A stretch of 48,941 bases of DNA from an uncultured Caulobacterales bacterium. Its GTDB lineage: Bacteria; Pseudomonadota; Alphaproteobacteria; Caulobacterales; Maricaulaceae. This document shows positions 15,268 through 22,905 of this stretch, one piece after another. The notes below the pieces were generated by a model that did not search any database, was not told the origin of the DNA, and was given only the letters and a program-made list of their open reading frames with translations. The stretch lies in assembly GCA_937928165.1 (NCBI GenBank), contig CALFVT010000019.1, forward strand, positions 1 to 48,941, written 5' to 3'. The translations under genes were made by a program, and so were the position numbers. How positions within the stretch are numbered: position 1 is the first letter of the stretch; the number at the start of each line of letters is the position of its first letter.

Positions 15268-17158
15268 ATATTATTTCCGCCAGCTTTTCGCTGATCCCCT
15301 CCACACGGGCCAGATCGTCACGGCTGGCCGATTTTACCCCTTTTGCAGAGCCAAAATGAGCGAGTAATTCGCGTTTTCGCTTTGCTCCTATCCCTATAAT
15401 ACCATCGAGTGGGTTTGTTTTCATCTGTTTTTTTCGCCGCGAGACATGGGTGCCAATGGCAAAGCGGTGAGCTTCATCCCGTAGCCTTTGCAAATAAAAC
15501 AAAACAGGATCGCGGGGCGGCATCATGAAAGACGGGCGGTTGTTCATAAAAAACACTTCGCGTCCCGCATTCCTGTCTGGGCCTTTGGCGATTGATACTA
15601 GAGGAACTCGCCCTAAAGCTCCGATGTCTTTTAAGGTCTCTGTGACGGCAGAGAGTTGCCCTTTACCGCCGTCAATAAGGATAAGGTCTGGCCAAATCAA
15701 GCTGTCATCTTTCATAAGCCGAGAGAAACGCCGCCGAAAGACTTCGCGCATCATGGCGTAATCATCTCCCGGCTCGGTATCAACGTCTTTGATATTAAAG
15801 GTTCGGTAATCGCGTTTATTGAACCCGTCTGGCCCCGCCACAATAAAAGCGCCAATAGCATTTGTGCCTTGGATATGGCTGTTATCATAAACTTCAATAC
15901 GGTCTGGCGGCGCCTCAAGATCAAAAGTCTCGGCCACACCTTTTAACAATTTGACCTGAGAGGCGGTTTCTGCGCGTTTACGGGCAAGAGCATCTTCGGC
16001 ATTTTTCAATGCATTTTCAATAAGTCGTATTTTCTCCCCGCGCTGGGGTTTGGAGATTTTTATTTTTCGCCCGGAGCGTTCCGATAAAGCGAGCTCGATG
16101 AGGTCATGACTCGGCAAGTCATGGCTAACAAAAATTTGGCGGGGTATTGGATTATGCAAATAAAACTGCGCGAGGAAACTATCGAGAATATGTTCCGGGC
16201 TATCGTCTTTACTATGGCGCGGGAAAAAGGCGCGGGTGCCCCAATTTTGCCCCGCACGAAAGAAAAAGGCCTGTATGCAACTTTGACCACCGGACATATG
16301 CAAAGCTAATACATCCCCTTCCTGAAAGCTTTGCGGGTTGGTATCGGAATGGGTACTGACTTTTGCGAGCGCTTGCAGGCGGTCACGAATTTCCGCCGCT
16401 TTTTCAAATTTTAAACCCTGCGATGCGATTTGCATCTGCCCCTGAAGGCTCTTGCGTAAATCATTTGAGCGGCCATTCAGAAAATCAGAGGCTTCGTCAA
16501 TAAGCTTATTATAATCTTCAATGGATATTTCACCTGTACAAGGGGCCGCGCAGCGCTTGATTTGGTGTAGCATACAGGGGCGGGTCCGGGCATCATAAAC
16601 AGAATCGCTACAAGTGCGCAAACGAAAGGCTCGCTGTAAAGTATCAAGCGTACGGTTTACGGCCCCGGCAGAGGCAAAGGGGCCGTAATAATCCCCTTTA
16701 ATCTTTCGCGCGCCGCGGTGTTTCCTGATTTGTCCCGCCGGATGGTTTTTCCGCACAAGAATATAAGGAAAACTTTTATCATCACGCAATAATATATTAT
16801 ATCGCGGTTTGAGACGCTTAATCAGTGTAGCTTCTAAAAGGAGGGCTTCGGCCTCTGAACTTGTCGTGACAAATTCCATGCGGTTTGTCGCGCGAATCAT
16901 GCGCTGTATGCGAATAGGATGGCGATTATAGCTTTTATAGGCGGACACACGTTTAACGAGGCTTTTAGCTTTGCCGACATAAAGTACGCTGCCTTTATCA
17001 TCGATCATCCGGTAAACCCCTGGGTTATCGGGCAGGGTTTTTACATATTCGGCAATGCGGCCGGGGCCAGATAATTGCGGTTCTGGCGCGCTTAAAGCTG
17101 TTGTCTCCGCTGTGTTGCGATCGGAGCTGTTTTCAGAGATATTTTGATTCACGGCCAC
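15245..17158 (-). CDS. uvrC: Excinuclease ABC subunit C
   Basis: A 637-aa dual-incision endonuclease of nucleotide excision repair, recruited by UvrB. In order: GIY-YIG domain (PGVYRMIDDKGSVLYVGKAKSLVKRV, about residues 48-75), a Cys cluster (MLHQIKRCAAPC), UVR domain (LQGQMQIASQGLKFEKAAEIRDRL, about 245-275), the RNase H-like second nuclease (EVYDNSHIQGTNAIGAFIV; LILIDGGKGQL; FAIGTH), and C-terminal helix-hairpin-helix repeats (IIGIGAKRKRELLAHFGS). The start is GTG 17158 or more likely GTG 17152, which has AGGG at 7 nt. It overlaps the downstream CDP-alcohol transferase gene by 23 bp. Confidence 0.96.
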   Translation of the reverse strand: MAVNQNISENSSDRNTAETTALSAPEPQLSGPGRIAEYVKTLPDNPGVYRMIDDKGSVLYVGKAKSLVKRVSAYKSYNRHPIRIQRMIRATNRMEFVTTSSEAEALLLEATLIKRLKPRYNILLRDDKSFPYILVRKNHPAGQIRKHRGARKIKGDYYGPFASAGAVNRTLDTLQRAFRLRTCSDSVYDARTRPCMLHQIKRCAAPCTGEISIEDYNKLIDEASDFLNGRSNDLRKSLQGQMQIASQGLKFEKAAEIRDRLQALAKVSTHSDTNPQSFQEGDVLALHMSGGQSCIQAFFFRAGQNWGTRAFFPRHSKDDSPEHILDSFLAQFYLHNPIPRQIFVSHDLPSHDLIELALSERSGRKIKISKPQRGEKIRLIENALKNAEDALARKRAETASQVKLLKGVAETFDLEAPPDRIEVYDNSHIQGTNAIGAFIVAGPDGFNKRDYRTFNIKDVDTEPGDDYAMMREVFRRRFSRLMKDDSLIWPDLILIDGGKGQLSAVTETLKDIGALGRVPLVSIAKGPDRNAGREVFFMNNRPSFMMPPRDPVLFYLQRLRDEAHRFAIGTHVSRRKKQMKTNPLDGIIGIGAKRKRELLAHFGSAKGVKSASRDDLARVEGISEKLAEIIYDYFNTE

Positions 17159-17181
17159 GCCCTAAGCCTAAGCCTATGGGT

Positions 17182-17592
17182 TTATTTATCAAGGGCGTGT
17201 TTCTTTAAGACTTCAAGGGGGATACGCTCAAGCGCGATTTCATGGGTCGCTTTAAGACGAATGGGAGGCGGACAGCCTGCGTTGAGGGCTTCGCGCCACC
17301 GATCCAGACAGAGGCACCAAAAATCCCCGTGTTTTAGGCCCGTAAACTTATAACGCCGTTGGGGGGTGATTAAATCATTCCCCCGTGCCTTAGAGAATTT
17401 AAGAAATACGTCAGTGACTTGCGCGCAAATGATATGCCGCCCCGTGTCATTAATGCGGGTTTCGCAGCAGCCATCACGGAAAAACCCTGTCACAGGATCA
17501 AGGGAACAGCTTTCAAGGGGTGTTCCTAAAACATTGAGGCTATCTGTCCGCGTTGGATTTTTCTCAATGGAGCGCCGATATGAATTGGGCAT
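17182..17592 (-). CDS. DUF2237 family protein
   Basis: A 136-aa soluble protein of the DUF2237 family (PF09996), function unknown. The recognisable core is NVLGTPLESCSLDPVTGFFRDGCC ... RHIICAQVTDVFLKFSKARGNDLITP, then GLKHGDFWCLCLDRWREALNAGCPPPIRLKATH. Cysteines at about 29, 42, 43, 57, 93, 95 and 105 are numerous for a cytosolic protein and may bind metal. It sits between folB (16-bp gap) and uvrC (23-bp gap) in the same direction, within the pterin/repair operon. Confidence 0.88.
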   Translation of the reverse strand: MPNSYRRSIEKNPTRTDSLNVLGTPLESCSLDPVTGFFRDGCCETRINDTGRHIICAQVTDVFLKFSKARGNDLITPQRRYKFTGLKHGDFWCLCLDRWREALNAGCPPPIRLKATHEIALERIPLEVLKKHALDK

Positions 17593-17608
17593 AAAATTCA
17601 GTCAGAAA

Positions 17609-18022
17609 TTAGTCGTCACGTCGTCTGATGACTTCAACGCCGGCAAGGTCTGCTGCGTCTAGGGCTTGGGGTTTAGATATGCGTATAGCGCAGGCTTGAA
17701 CTCTGTCGTCGGCTGAAAGGGCCCAGATTGCAATACGTGTAGCGAGTGTTTCAACAAGCTGGACGTGACTGTCAAGTGCGATCTCTGCGACCTTTTGTGC
17801 GACAAGGCCATAATCAAGGGTTTCGGAGAGGCGGTCGTCTTTGGGGGGAGGCATATCGCCCATATCAAGCTCAATATCGACAATAATCGGTTGGCGCTGC
17901 TCATATTCATGGGGGTAAACGCCGATAAAAGCATCAATTTTCAATCCGCGAACAAATATGCGCATAGCGGGTTGTGTATCTGTACTGCCGCGAAGGAGCC
18001 GGAAAATTGACTTAATCGCCAT
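17609..18022 (-). CDS. folB: Dihydroneopterin aldolase (FolB)
   Basis: A 137-aa enzyme of folate synthesis that cleaves 7,8-dihydroneopterin to 6-hydroxymethyl-dihydropterin and glycolaldehyde. FolB-fold features: FVRGLKIDAFIGVYPHEYEQRQPIIVDIEL, SETLDYGLV (Tyr), LVETLATRIA with the conserved Glu, and a final CAIRISKPQAL. A 20-residue N-terminal extension precedes the domain; an internal ATG at about residue 20 is possible. ATG 18022 directly abuts the SDR stop codon, so coupling is expected. No folK or folP is in the window. Confidence 0.92.
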   Translation of the reverse strand: MAIKSIFRLLRGSTDTQPAMRIFVRGLKIDAFIGVYPHEYEQRQPIIVDIELDMGDMPPPKDDRLSETLDYGLVAQKVAEIALDSHVQLVETLATRIAIWALSADDRVQACAIRISKPQALDAADLAGVEVIRRRDD

Positions 18023-18808
18023 CTATATGGCTCCTTTCGGCGTTGCAGCCATGATATCTGCCGTTTGCCATGTCAGGTGTTGTCCGCAATCTACGGCGAC
18101 CATCTGCCCGGTAACAGAGCGCGCATTAAGGAGATAACGAACCCCTGAGAGAATATCGCTCGGCGGAGACCCGCGCCCTAAAAGCGTGTTATTGGCTTCA
18201 CCACTGAACATGTCTGGGTTTTGGTCGGAGTTTTGTAAGCTTGGCCCCGGCCCAATGCCGTTGACACGAATATGGGGCGCGAAAGCCTGCGCCAATGTCT
18301 TGGTGCTGTGATAAAGGGCTGTTTTGGAAATATTATAAGTGAAATAAGTTGGATTGGGTTTAAGCACTCGTTGGTCGATCATATTGATGATAACGCCGTT
18401 GTCACCCTGGGGACCGTTTTGGGAATATTGCGCCGCAAAACATTGCGACAGCATGAGCGGCGCGCGAAGATTAACGTCCATATGATAATCAAACCCTGCA
18501 TTACTCATGCTTTGGGCGGCGTCAGGACTAAAGGTCGAGGCATTATTAATCAAAGCGGTTAAAGGCTGTTCTAGGGCATTAGCGCTGCGGGATATGAGGC
18601 TTTCAACATCCGCGCGAATAGCCAAATTACCGTGAACCGTTACGGCATGTCCGCCGCTAGATTTAATTTCCGCGCAGAGTTTCTGAGCAGCGTCTTTGGA
18701 ACGGTTATAATGAATGCACAGTCTCCACCCGTCATCTGAAAGGCCGCGCGCAATAACCGCGCCTATACGCGCTGCGCCGCCGGTTATAAGAACGGCTTTA
18801 TTGCTCAT
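18023..18808 (-). CDS. SDR oxidoreductase, pteridine-reductase (FolM/PTR1)-like
   Basis: A 261-aa NADPH-dependent short-chain dehydrogenase/reductase. Nucleotide binding: TGGAARIGAVIA near the N-terminus, where Arg after AA and HYNRS suggest NADP(H) preference, as in pteridine reductases. NNAS (about residues 88-91) and YNISK (catalytic Tyr/Lys) are present. The usual catalytic Ser is replaced: the strand reads IINMIDQRV, with Asp at that place, as in PTR1/FolM. Tail: PSDILSGVRYLL and VTGQMVAVDCGQHL. It lies between the PTPS-like gene (ATGA overlap) and folB, so a dihydropterin or dihydrofolate reductase role is likely. Confidence 0.85.
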   Translation of the reverse strand: MSNKAVLITGGAARIGAVIARGLSDDGWRLCIHYNRSKDAAQKLCAEIKSSGGHAVTVHGNLAIRADVESLISRSANALEQPLTALINNASTFSPDAAQSMSNAGFDYHMDVNLRAPLMLSQCFAAQYSQNGPQGDNGVIINMIDQRVLKPNPTYFTYNISKTALYHSTKTLAQAFAPHIRVNGIGPGPSLQNSDQNPDMFSGEANNTLLGRGSPPSDILSGVRYLLNARSVTGQMVAVDCGQHLTWQTADIMAATPKGAI

Positions 18809-19182
18809 GAGGATGCGGAAGGCTTTTTATAACGCGCCCGTTCCCCGCAAGAGGGGCGGCCCACTTCAACACAGGCAAGCCCGGGCAGGCGCGGTGTAAG
18901 GCGCTCAAAAATCCAAATGGCAATTTGTTCAAGGGCTGGTGCGTCTAAACCGTCAATATCATTGAGCATAGCATGATCAAGCGGCGCAATGACCTCTTTG
19001 ATAATATTATCAATTTTCCACAAATCCCGCACCCAGCCTTTGTCTTCTTGCGGGTCGCCTTGGATGCGGACTGTGCCTTTGAAGGAATGACCATGGATGT
19101 TTTTAAAGGCATCATTCGCATCCGGGTGACTAAAATAATGAGCCGCTTCGAATTGAAAGTCTTTTTCGATCTCAATTATCAT
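18805..19182 (-). CDS. 6-pyruvoyl-tetrahydropterin synthase / QueD family protein without the usual cysteine
   Basis: A 125-aa T-fold protein. Zinc ligands are seen as His in FEAAHYF and the HGH of NIHGHSF; the later catalytic Asp-His pair is in APLDHAMLN, and a Glu closes the pterin pocket near CVEVG. The Cys four residues before HGH in QueD/PTPS (C-xxx-HGH) is Phe here (FKNIHGH), and no PTPS-III-type Glu is obvious. ATG 19182 gives MIIEIEKDFQFEAAH with a weak AGG at 6 nt; the frame to 19299 lies in the antiporter gene. It overlaps the SDR start by 4 bp. Activity may be pterin-side-chain chemistry rather than queuosine synthesis. Confidence 0.82.
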   Translation of the reverse strand: MIIEIEKDFQFEAAHYFSHPDANDAFKNIHGHSFKGTVRIQGDPQEDKGWVRDLWKIDNIIKEVIAPLDHAMLNDIDGLDAPALEQIAIWIFERLTPRLPGLACVEVGRPSCGERARYKKPSASS

Positions 19183-19201
19183 CTTATGCCTGCAAGATGT
19201 C

Positions 19202-20164
19202 TTAGATAATGCCGCGCACGAGCGCCGCAAGGTAAAGCCCATAACCCGCCAAGAAGATACCGCCAGTTTTTTTGCCAATCGGCATGCGGGTGAGCACAAT
19301 CACAACAAGGGCAATCATTGCCGCCAGCATCACCCATATGTCAAAGACGAGGAGCTGCTTTTCAATAATCACGGGGCCGGTGAGGGCGGCGGCGCCGGCG
19401 ACGGCAAAAATATTAAATACATTAGATCCTAAAACATTACCTATCGCGACTTCTGTTTGGCCCCGGTAGGCGGCAATAATAACAGTAGCGACTTCGGGGA
19501 GTGATGTCCCAATCGCCACAATTGTCAGGCCGATAATGGTTTCAGAAACGCCAAAGCCTTCGGCAATGGCGCTGGCATTATCCACAATCATCCGCCCGCC
19601 AATCGCAAGGCCAATAAGACCGATGACTAAGAATACAGATGACAGCCAAACCTTTGTTGGTAAGCCGTCCTCGCCTTCGTCGATTTCCGTCATTTCATTT
19701 AAGATTGGGTCTTCAACGCCGGATTTCGCCAAGCGAAACATCCATATCAGATAGATTAAGATGCCGCCAAAAAGAATGGCCCCCTGCCATATGATGAGCG
19801 GGCTGTGAATTAACGCGAGGGCGATAAATAAAACGCTTGCAAACAGGGCAACAAGGGCATTACGCCCCACCCCCGGCATATTTGTCGGAATAGCCATGAT
19901 AAGCGCCGGCGCGCCGAGGGCCAAAAGCACATTGGCGATATTGGAGCCGATAACATTACCGGCTGCGAGCTCACTCGTGCCGTTAAGGACGGCTTGTATG
20001 GAGACAAATAGTTCTGGGGCCGAGGTGCCAAAGGCAACAATTGTCAGCCCGACGATTAGCGAGGGGATACCCCAATGGCGGGCAAGCGCTGCTGCGCCGC
20101 GAACCATCCAGTCCCCAGATAAAATCAGGATAACAATCCCGATAAAGAGTAAAAATGCGCTCAT
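19202..20164 (-). CDS. Calcium/sodium antiporter (CaCA family)
   Basis: A 320-aa inner-membrane exchanger of the YrbG type. About ten hydrophobic segments form two inverted halves, each with an alpha repeat: VAFGTSAPELFVSI ... GNVIGSNIANVLLALG and VAIGTSLPEVATVI ... GNVLGSNVFNIFAVAG. The conserved acidic (Glu of PEL/PEV), Ser and Asn residues that bind the cations are in place. An acidic loop (about residues 155-168, EMTEIDEGEDG) separates the halves. ATG 20164 lacks a clear SD and follows the small 43-aa gene by 17 bp, suggesting coupling. It is 19 bp upstream of the PTPS-like gene. Confidence 0.93.
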   Translation of the reverse strand: MSAFLLFIGIVILILSGDWMVRGAAALARHWGIPSLIVGLTIVAFGTSAPELFVSIQAVLNGTSELAAGNVIGSNIANVLLALGAPALIMAIPTNMPGVGRNALVALFASVLFIALALIHSPLIIWQGAILFGGILIYLIWMFRLAKSGVEDPILNEMTEIDEGEDGLPTKVWLSSVFLVIGLIGLAIGGRMIVDNASAIAEGFGVSETIIGLTIVAIGTSLPEVATVIIAAYRGQTEVAIGNVLGSNVFNIFAVAGAAALTGPVIIEKQLLVFDIWVMLAAMIALVVIVLTRMPIGKKTGGIFLAGYGLYLAALVRGII

Positions 20165-20181
20165 TGCCACGCGCTGTGAGC

Positions 20182-20313
20182 CTAGTCGAACCGCTTAAAG
20201 TCAAGAAAATTAAGACCGCCGAATAAAACGGCGACGAGTATAAATGCGAAAAGAGCCGGATTAATAGGCATTCCCAATACATTTATTCCGCCGGATGCAA
20301 TAATACCAAACAT
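20182..20313 (-). CDS. Small membrane protein, 43 aa
   Basis: An ORF too short for standard calling: MFGIIASGGINVLGMPINPA then a hydrophobic segment LFAFILVAVLFGGLNFLDF and a charged end KRFD. One transmembrane helix is predicted at about residues 19-35. ATG 20313 has a near-ideal SD, AAAGGA, at 7-nt spacing, and the stop (20182-20184) is 17 bp before the antiporter start. SD quality, hydrophobic pattern and operon position make it a real gene in my view. It may regulate or stabilise the antiporter; that is inference. I do not recognise a named family. Confidence 0.75.
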   Translation of the reverse strand: MFGIIASGGINVLGMPINPALFAFILVAVLFGGLNFLDFKRFD

Positions 20314-20472
20314 ATAACTATCCTTTCGATCCAATGAGGACTCACATGGCTTTCATTTATGTGGGGCTCTATATAGAGGAAAATTCTCAAGGCCAAGTGT
20401 TTAGCGCAATTTTGCTGTGCATTTCGCCAAAGCAGGTATAAATGCAGCAGCGCATAAAAGGGAGAGAATATT

Positions 20473-20841
20473 ATGAACGGCAAAATTTTAGGACTTGGGG
20501 GTGTTTTTTTTAAGGTTAAAGACATTCAGGCTTACCGGGCGTGGTGGGCGAACCATATGGGCGTAGACGTTAAAGACTGGGGGAGTTTTGAATGGCCGAG
20601 TGATGGCCACGGGTTTACCATGATGTCACCTTTTAAGGCGGATACGGATTATTTCAACCCGTCCAAGGCCGAGTTTATGATCAACCTGCGGGTGGATAAT
20701 ACAGCGGCCCTAATAGAGCGGGCGCGGGCGGGCGGGGCGCAGATCATCGGCGAGATTGATGATACGGATTACGGCATTTTTGGCTGGTTTATTGATCCCG
20801 CTGGACTTAAAATCGAATTATGGCAAGAGAAGACAGCTTAA
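20473..20841 (+). CDS. VOC family protein (glyoxalase/bleomycin-resistance fold)
   Basis: A 122-aa single vicinal-oxygen-chelate domain built of two beta-alpha-beta3 modules. It starts GLGGVFFKVKDIQAYRAWW, has HGFTMMSPF in the first module, EFMINLRVDNTAALIERARAGGAQIIGE in the second, and ends FGWFIDPAGLKIELWQE with the C-terminal Glu metal ligand. The first-module ligand is less clear because the usual His near the start is Phe/Val here. Substrate unknown. ATG 20473 has a GGGAGAG SD. It is followed 32 bp later by kbp. Confidence 0.88.
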   Translation: MNGKILGLGGVFFKVKDIQAYRAWWANHMGVDVKDWGSFEWPSDGHGFTMMSPFKADTDYFNPSKAEFMINLRVDNTAALIERARAGGAQIIGEIDDTDYGIFGWFIDPAGLKIELWQEKTA

Positions 20842-20873
20842 TAGTTTCTTGAGCTAAAAAAGAGGAGAAAAAT

Positions 20874-21323
20874 ATGTTTGGAACGATACCCTTTGTTAAA
20901 GCCGCTGGGCGGGGGCTTGGAAAAATATTTAAGGGCCGTGAGGCGAAAAAGGCGCTCGAAAAAGAAGTCGATGATTTAGGCCTTGATAAAACCGGCGTTG
21001 AGATTGACGTAAATGATGACGGCAAGGTCACGGTCTCTGGCGAGGCGGTCTCTCAAGAAATGAAAGAGAAAATTATTCTCGCCGTCGGCAATGTCGAAGG
21101 GGTCGGCGGCGTCGAAGACAAAGCCCAAACCCGCACGCAAGGCCGTGCTTCGCGTTTTCATACGGTGGCGTCTGGGGATAGTTTGTCTGCGATTTCCAAA
21201 ACCTATTACGGGACGTGGAAGCTTTATCCGGAGATTTTTGAAGCCAATAAGCCGATGCTATCGGATCCTGATAAAATCTATCCAGGGCAAGTTTTGCGTG
21301 TTCCGGATATTAAAACCGCTTAA
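20874..21323 (+). CDS. kbp: BON-LysM protein, potassium-binding protein Kbp/YgaU-like
   Basis: A 149-aa protein, the same length as E. coli Kbp (YgaU), a cytoplasmic K+ sensor. The BON domain spans about residues 22-85 (LEKEVDDLGLDKTGVEIDVNDDGKVTVSGEA ... VGNVEGVGGVED) and the LysM domain about 95-145 (FHTVASGDSLSAISKTYYG ... FEANKPMLSDPDKIYPGQVLRVP). There is no signal peptide, in line with a cytoplasmic location despite the LysM domain. The N-terminus is a basic amphipathic helix. AGAGGAG lies 6-8 nt before ATG 20874. Confidence 0.92.
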   Translation: MFGTIPFVKAAGRGLGKIFKGREAKKALEKEVDDLGLDKTGVEIDVNDDGKVTVSGEAVSQEMKEKIILAVGNVEGVGGVEDKAQTRTQGRASRFHTVASGDSLSAISKTYYGTWKLYPEIFEANKPMLSDPDKIYPGQVLRVPDIKTA

Positions 21324-21366
21324 AATAAAAGCATAGAATCAAGACATAGTAAAATAAGACAGGGGC

Positions 21367-21440
21367 GGGTCGTTGCGGAGAGAGACGCAAGGACCCGATC
21401 CCTGCTACGTGATCTGCGGCGGTTGTTATAATCCCGCCGC
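21367..21440. other. Pair of GC-rich hairpins
   Basis: Stem 1 is 21367-21377 with 21386-21396 (gggtc-g-ttgcg against cgcaa-g-gaccc, one mismatch). Stem 2 is 21416-21422 with 21434-21440 (gcggcgg against ccgccgc). They lie in the 233-bp gap between convergent kbp and a hypothetical gene. Neither is followed by a T run. They might serve as bidirectional transcript-end structures or be part of an unrecognised small RNA. Confidence 0.4.
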
Positions 21441-21556
21441 CATATCCGTAAACAAAGCCGCAGGCGGCACACAGAGGGGATGCACGCATATGCCCTTATA
21501 AACAAGCGGATTGAATAGGGGCTGAATACAGGTTTTAGGTTGGGTTCAGAAATGAT

Positions 21557-22129
21557 TTATGGATTAAGCGCCCTTGGTAATCCATTTGATATTTTGTTAA
21601 ATGCGTTGTCGAAAGCATATATTTCTTTGTTTGGGCCATCAATGTCACCCGTGCGAGGAATATGAGTGGATTGCTTTTTTACCCATCTTCTAAGGCGGTT
21701 CCACCATTTTTTCGTTGCTTCAGCGGCAGGTTCTCCAATGATAGAATAATGGTTTCCAACCCATTCAAATGAGGATATTTCAATAATACTATTGCTACTA
21801 ATACGTATATTTAACCAATAAACTGCACTTTTGGTCGGGCCAAAATAAGGTTGTGTAGGGTCAGCCCCGCTTCGAATTTCTGTCCAGCCTGAAAATGGGT
21901 CTTTAACCGTTATATCATCGCCTAAATTCTTTTTATTTAGTAATGGTAACGGCCCCGCCTTTTTGTGGTATAAGCAATATCGACCCGCAGACTCTATTGA
22001 TATTTCATCAAATGCTTTCCATTGCCTCTCACCTATAGATTTAATAATAGCAATATCGCTTTCTTGATTAAGCCAATGGGATAATAACTTTAAGTCCTTT
22101 TCATTTAAATACATTGGTAGCCAAGGCAT
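21557..22129 (-). CDS. Conserved hypothetical protein
   Basis: A 190-aa soluble protein I cannot name. It begins MPWLPMYLNEKDLKLLSHWLN, has a central PFSGWTEIRSGADPTQPYFGP and a C-terminal FEWVGNHYSIIGEPAAEATKKWWNRLRRWVKK; I believe similar uncharacterised proteins occur sporadically across bacteria. Trp is frequent (9). The gene is more AT-rich in third positions than its neighbours, which suggests later acquisition. There is no signal peptide or membrane segment. The start is ATG 22129 with GGAG about 8 nt upstream. It is a lone gene between kbp and the GST gene. Confidence 0.75.
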   Translation of the reverse strand: MPWLPMYLNEKDLKLLSHWLNQESDIAIIKSIGERQWKAFDEISIESAGRYCLYHKKAGPLPLLNKKNLGDDITVKDPFSGWTEIRSGADPTQPYFGPTKSAVYWLNIRISSNSIIEISSFEWVGNHYSIIGEPAAEATKKWWNRLRRWVKKQSTHIPRTGDIDGPNKEIYAFDNAFNKISNGLPRALNP

Positions 22130-22233
22130 TTAATCTCCAATTCATCTGTGTTAGTATTTTGCAATGTAACCTTTTTACTTATTAAAGAGCTAATTTAGCT
22201 TTTAGCAATCTAGGGTCTTTGTATGGATGATGT

Positions 22234-22905
22234 TTAATGGGTTTTGTTAAATGCGTTATTATTCGTCTCCTCCACCCATTGCGGATATTTTGTCATGATG
22301 GATTGGAACAGCTCACTTTCAATGTGGCCCTCAAGCCATGCGTGAGTGTTTGGATAGGGCGGGGCGTCTTGGCTCTCGCCGTCCCACCATGGGCGATCTG
22401 TATTGGCGAATTGGCGTATAAACGGGAAAATGGCAATATCTGTAAAACCGCGCGCTTTGCCGGATAAAAATGGACCTGATTCAAGGGTTTGTTCTAGTTT
22501 TTGAATGTAGGTTTCAGCCTGTTGGCGGTGGTTTATATCGGTCTCACCGCGTTTTGCACTCTCATCATAGCGGCTTTTATATTTATAGCGGTCAAGGTGA
22601 TGTTTAAACGGCCCGTCTATATCGCCGAGCAAAGCCCGCCCCGCCGCGTCAAACCCCACAAGCCAGTTTTCAGGATCGTTTTGAGTGAGTGCATAATGCA
22701 TTAGATCAAGGCTTTCCTCAAAAATCTCGCCGCCGTTTGTGATGAAAACAGGCACAGTCCCCTTGGGGGAGGCCTTGAGCATGGATGCAGGCTTATCGCG
22801 CAGCATGACTTCTCGGTGCTCATAATCAAGCCCCGACATCGCAAGCGCCATACGCCCGCGCATAGCAAAAGGACAACGGCGGAATGAATAGAGGATGGGG
22901 GTCAT
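22234..22905 (-). CDS. Glutathione S-transferase family protein
   Basis: A 223-aa protein with a thioredoxin-like N-terminal domain (about residues 1-75) and an all-helical C-terminal domain. The N-terminal active region reads YSFRRCPFAMRGRMAL, a CPxxxR motif, with the cis-Pro GTVPVF and the glutathione gamma-Glu-binding pair EES (EIFEESLDLM) following. GFTDIAIFPFIRQF in the C-terminal domain is the N-capping box region. Substrate unknown. The start overlaps the stop of the upstream membrane-protein gene by 4 bp, so the two are probably cotranscribed with trhO. Confidence 0.9.
   Translation of the reverse strand: MTPILYSFRRCPFAMRGRMALAMSGLDYEHREVMLRDKPASMLKASPKGTVPVFITNGGEIFEESLDLMHYALTQNDPENWLVGFDAAGRALLGDIDGPFKHHLDRYKYKSRYDESAKRGETDINHRQQAETYIQKLEQTLESGPFLSGKARGFTDIAIFPFIRQFANTDRPWWDGESQDAPPYPNTHAWLEGHIESELFQSIMTKYPQWVEETNNNAFNKTH

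Noticed and set aside
20283-20525. 80-codon minus-strand ORF covering the VOC promoter
   Set aside because: Overlaps the start of the real VOC gene and the end of the well-supported 43-aa gene's upstream region; no SD.
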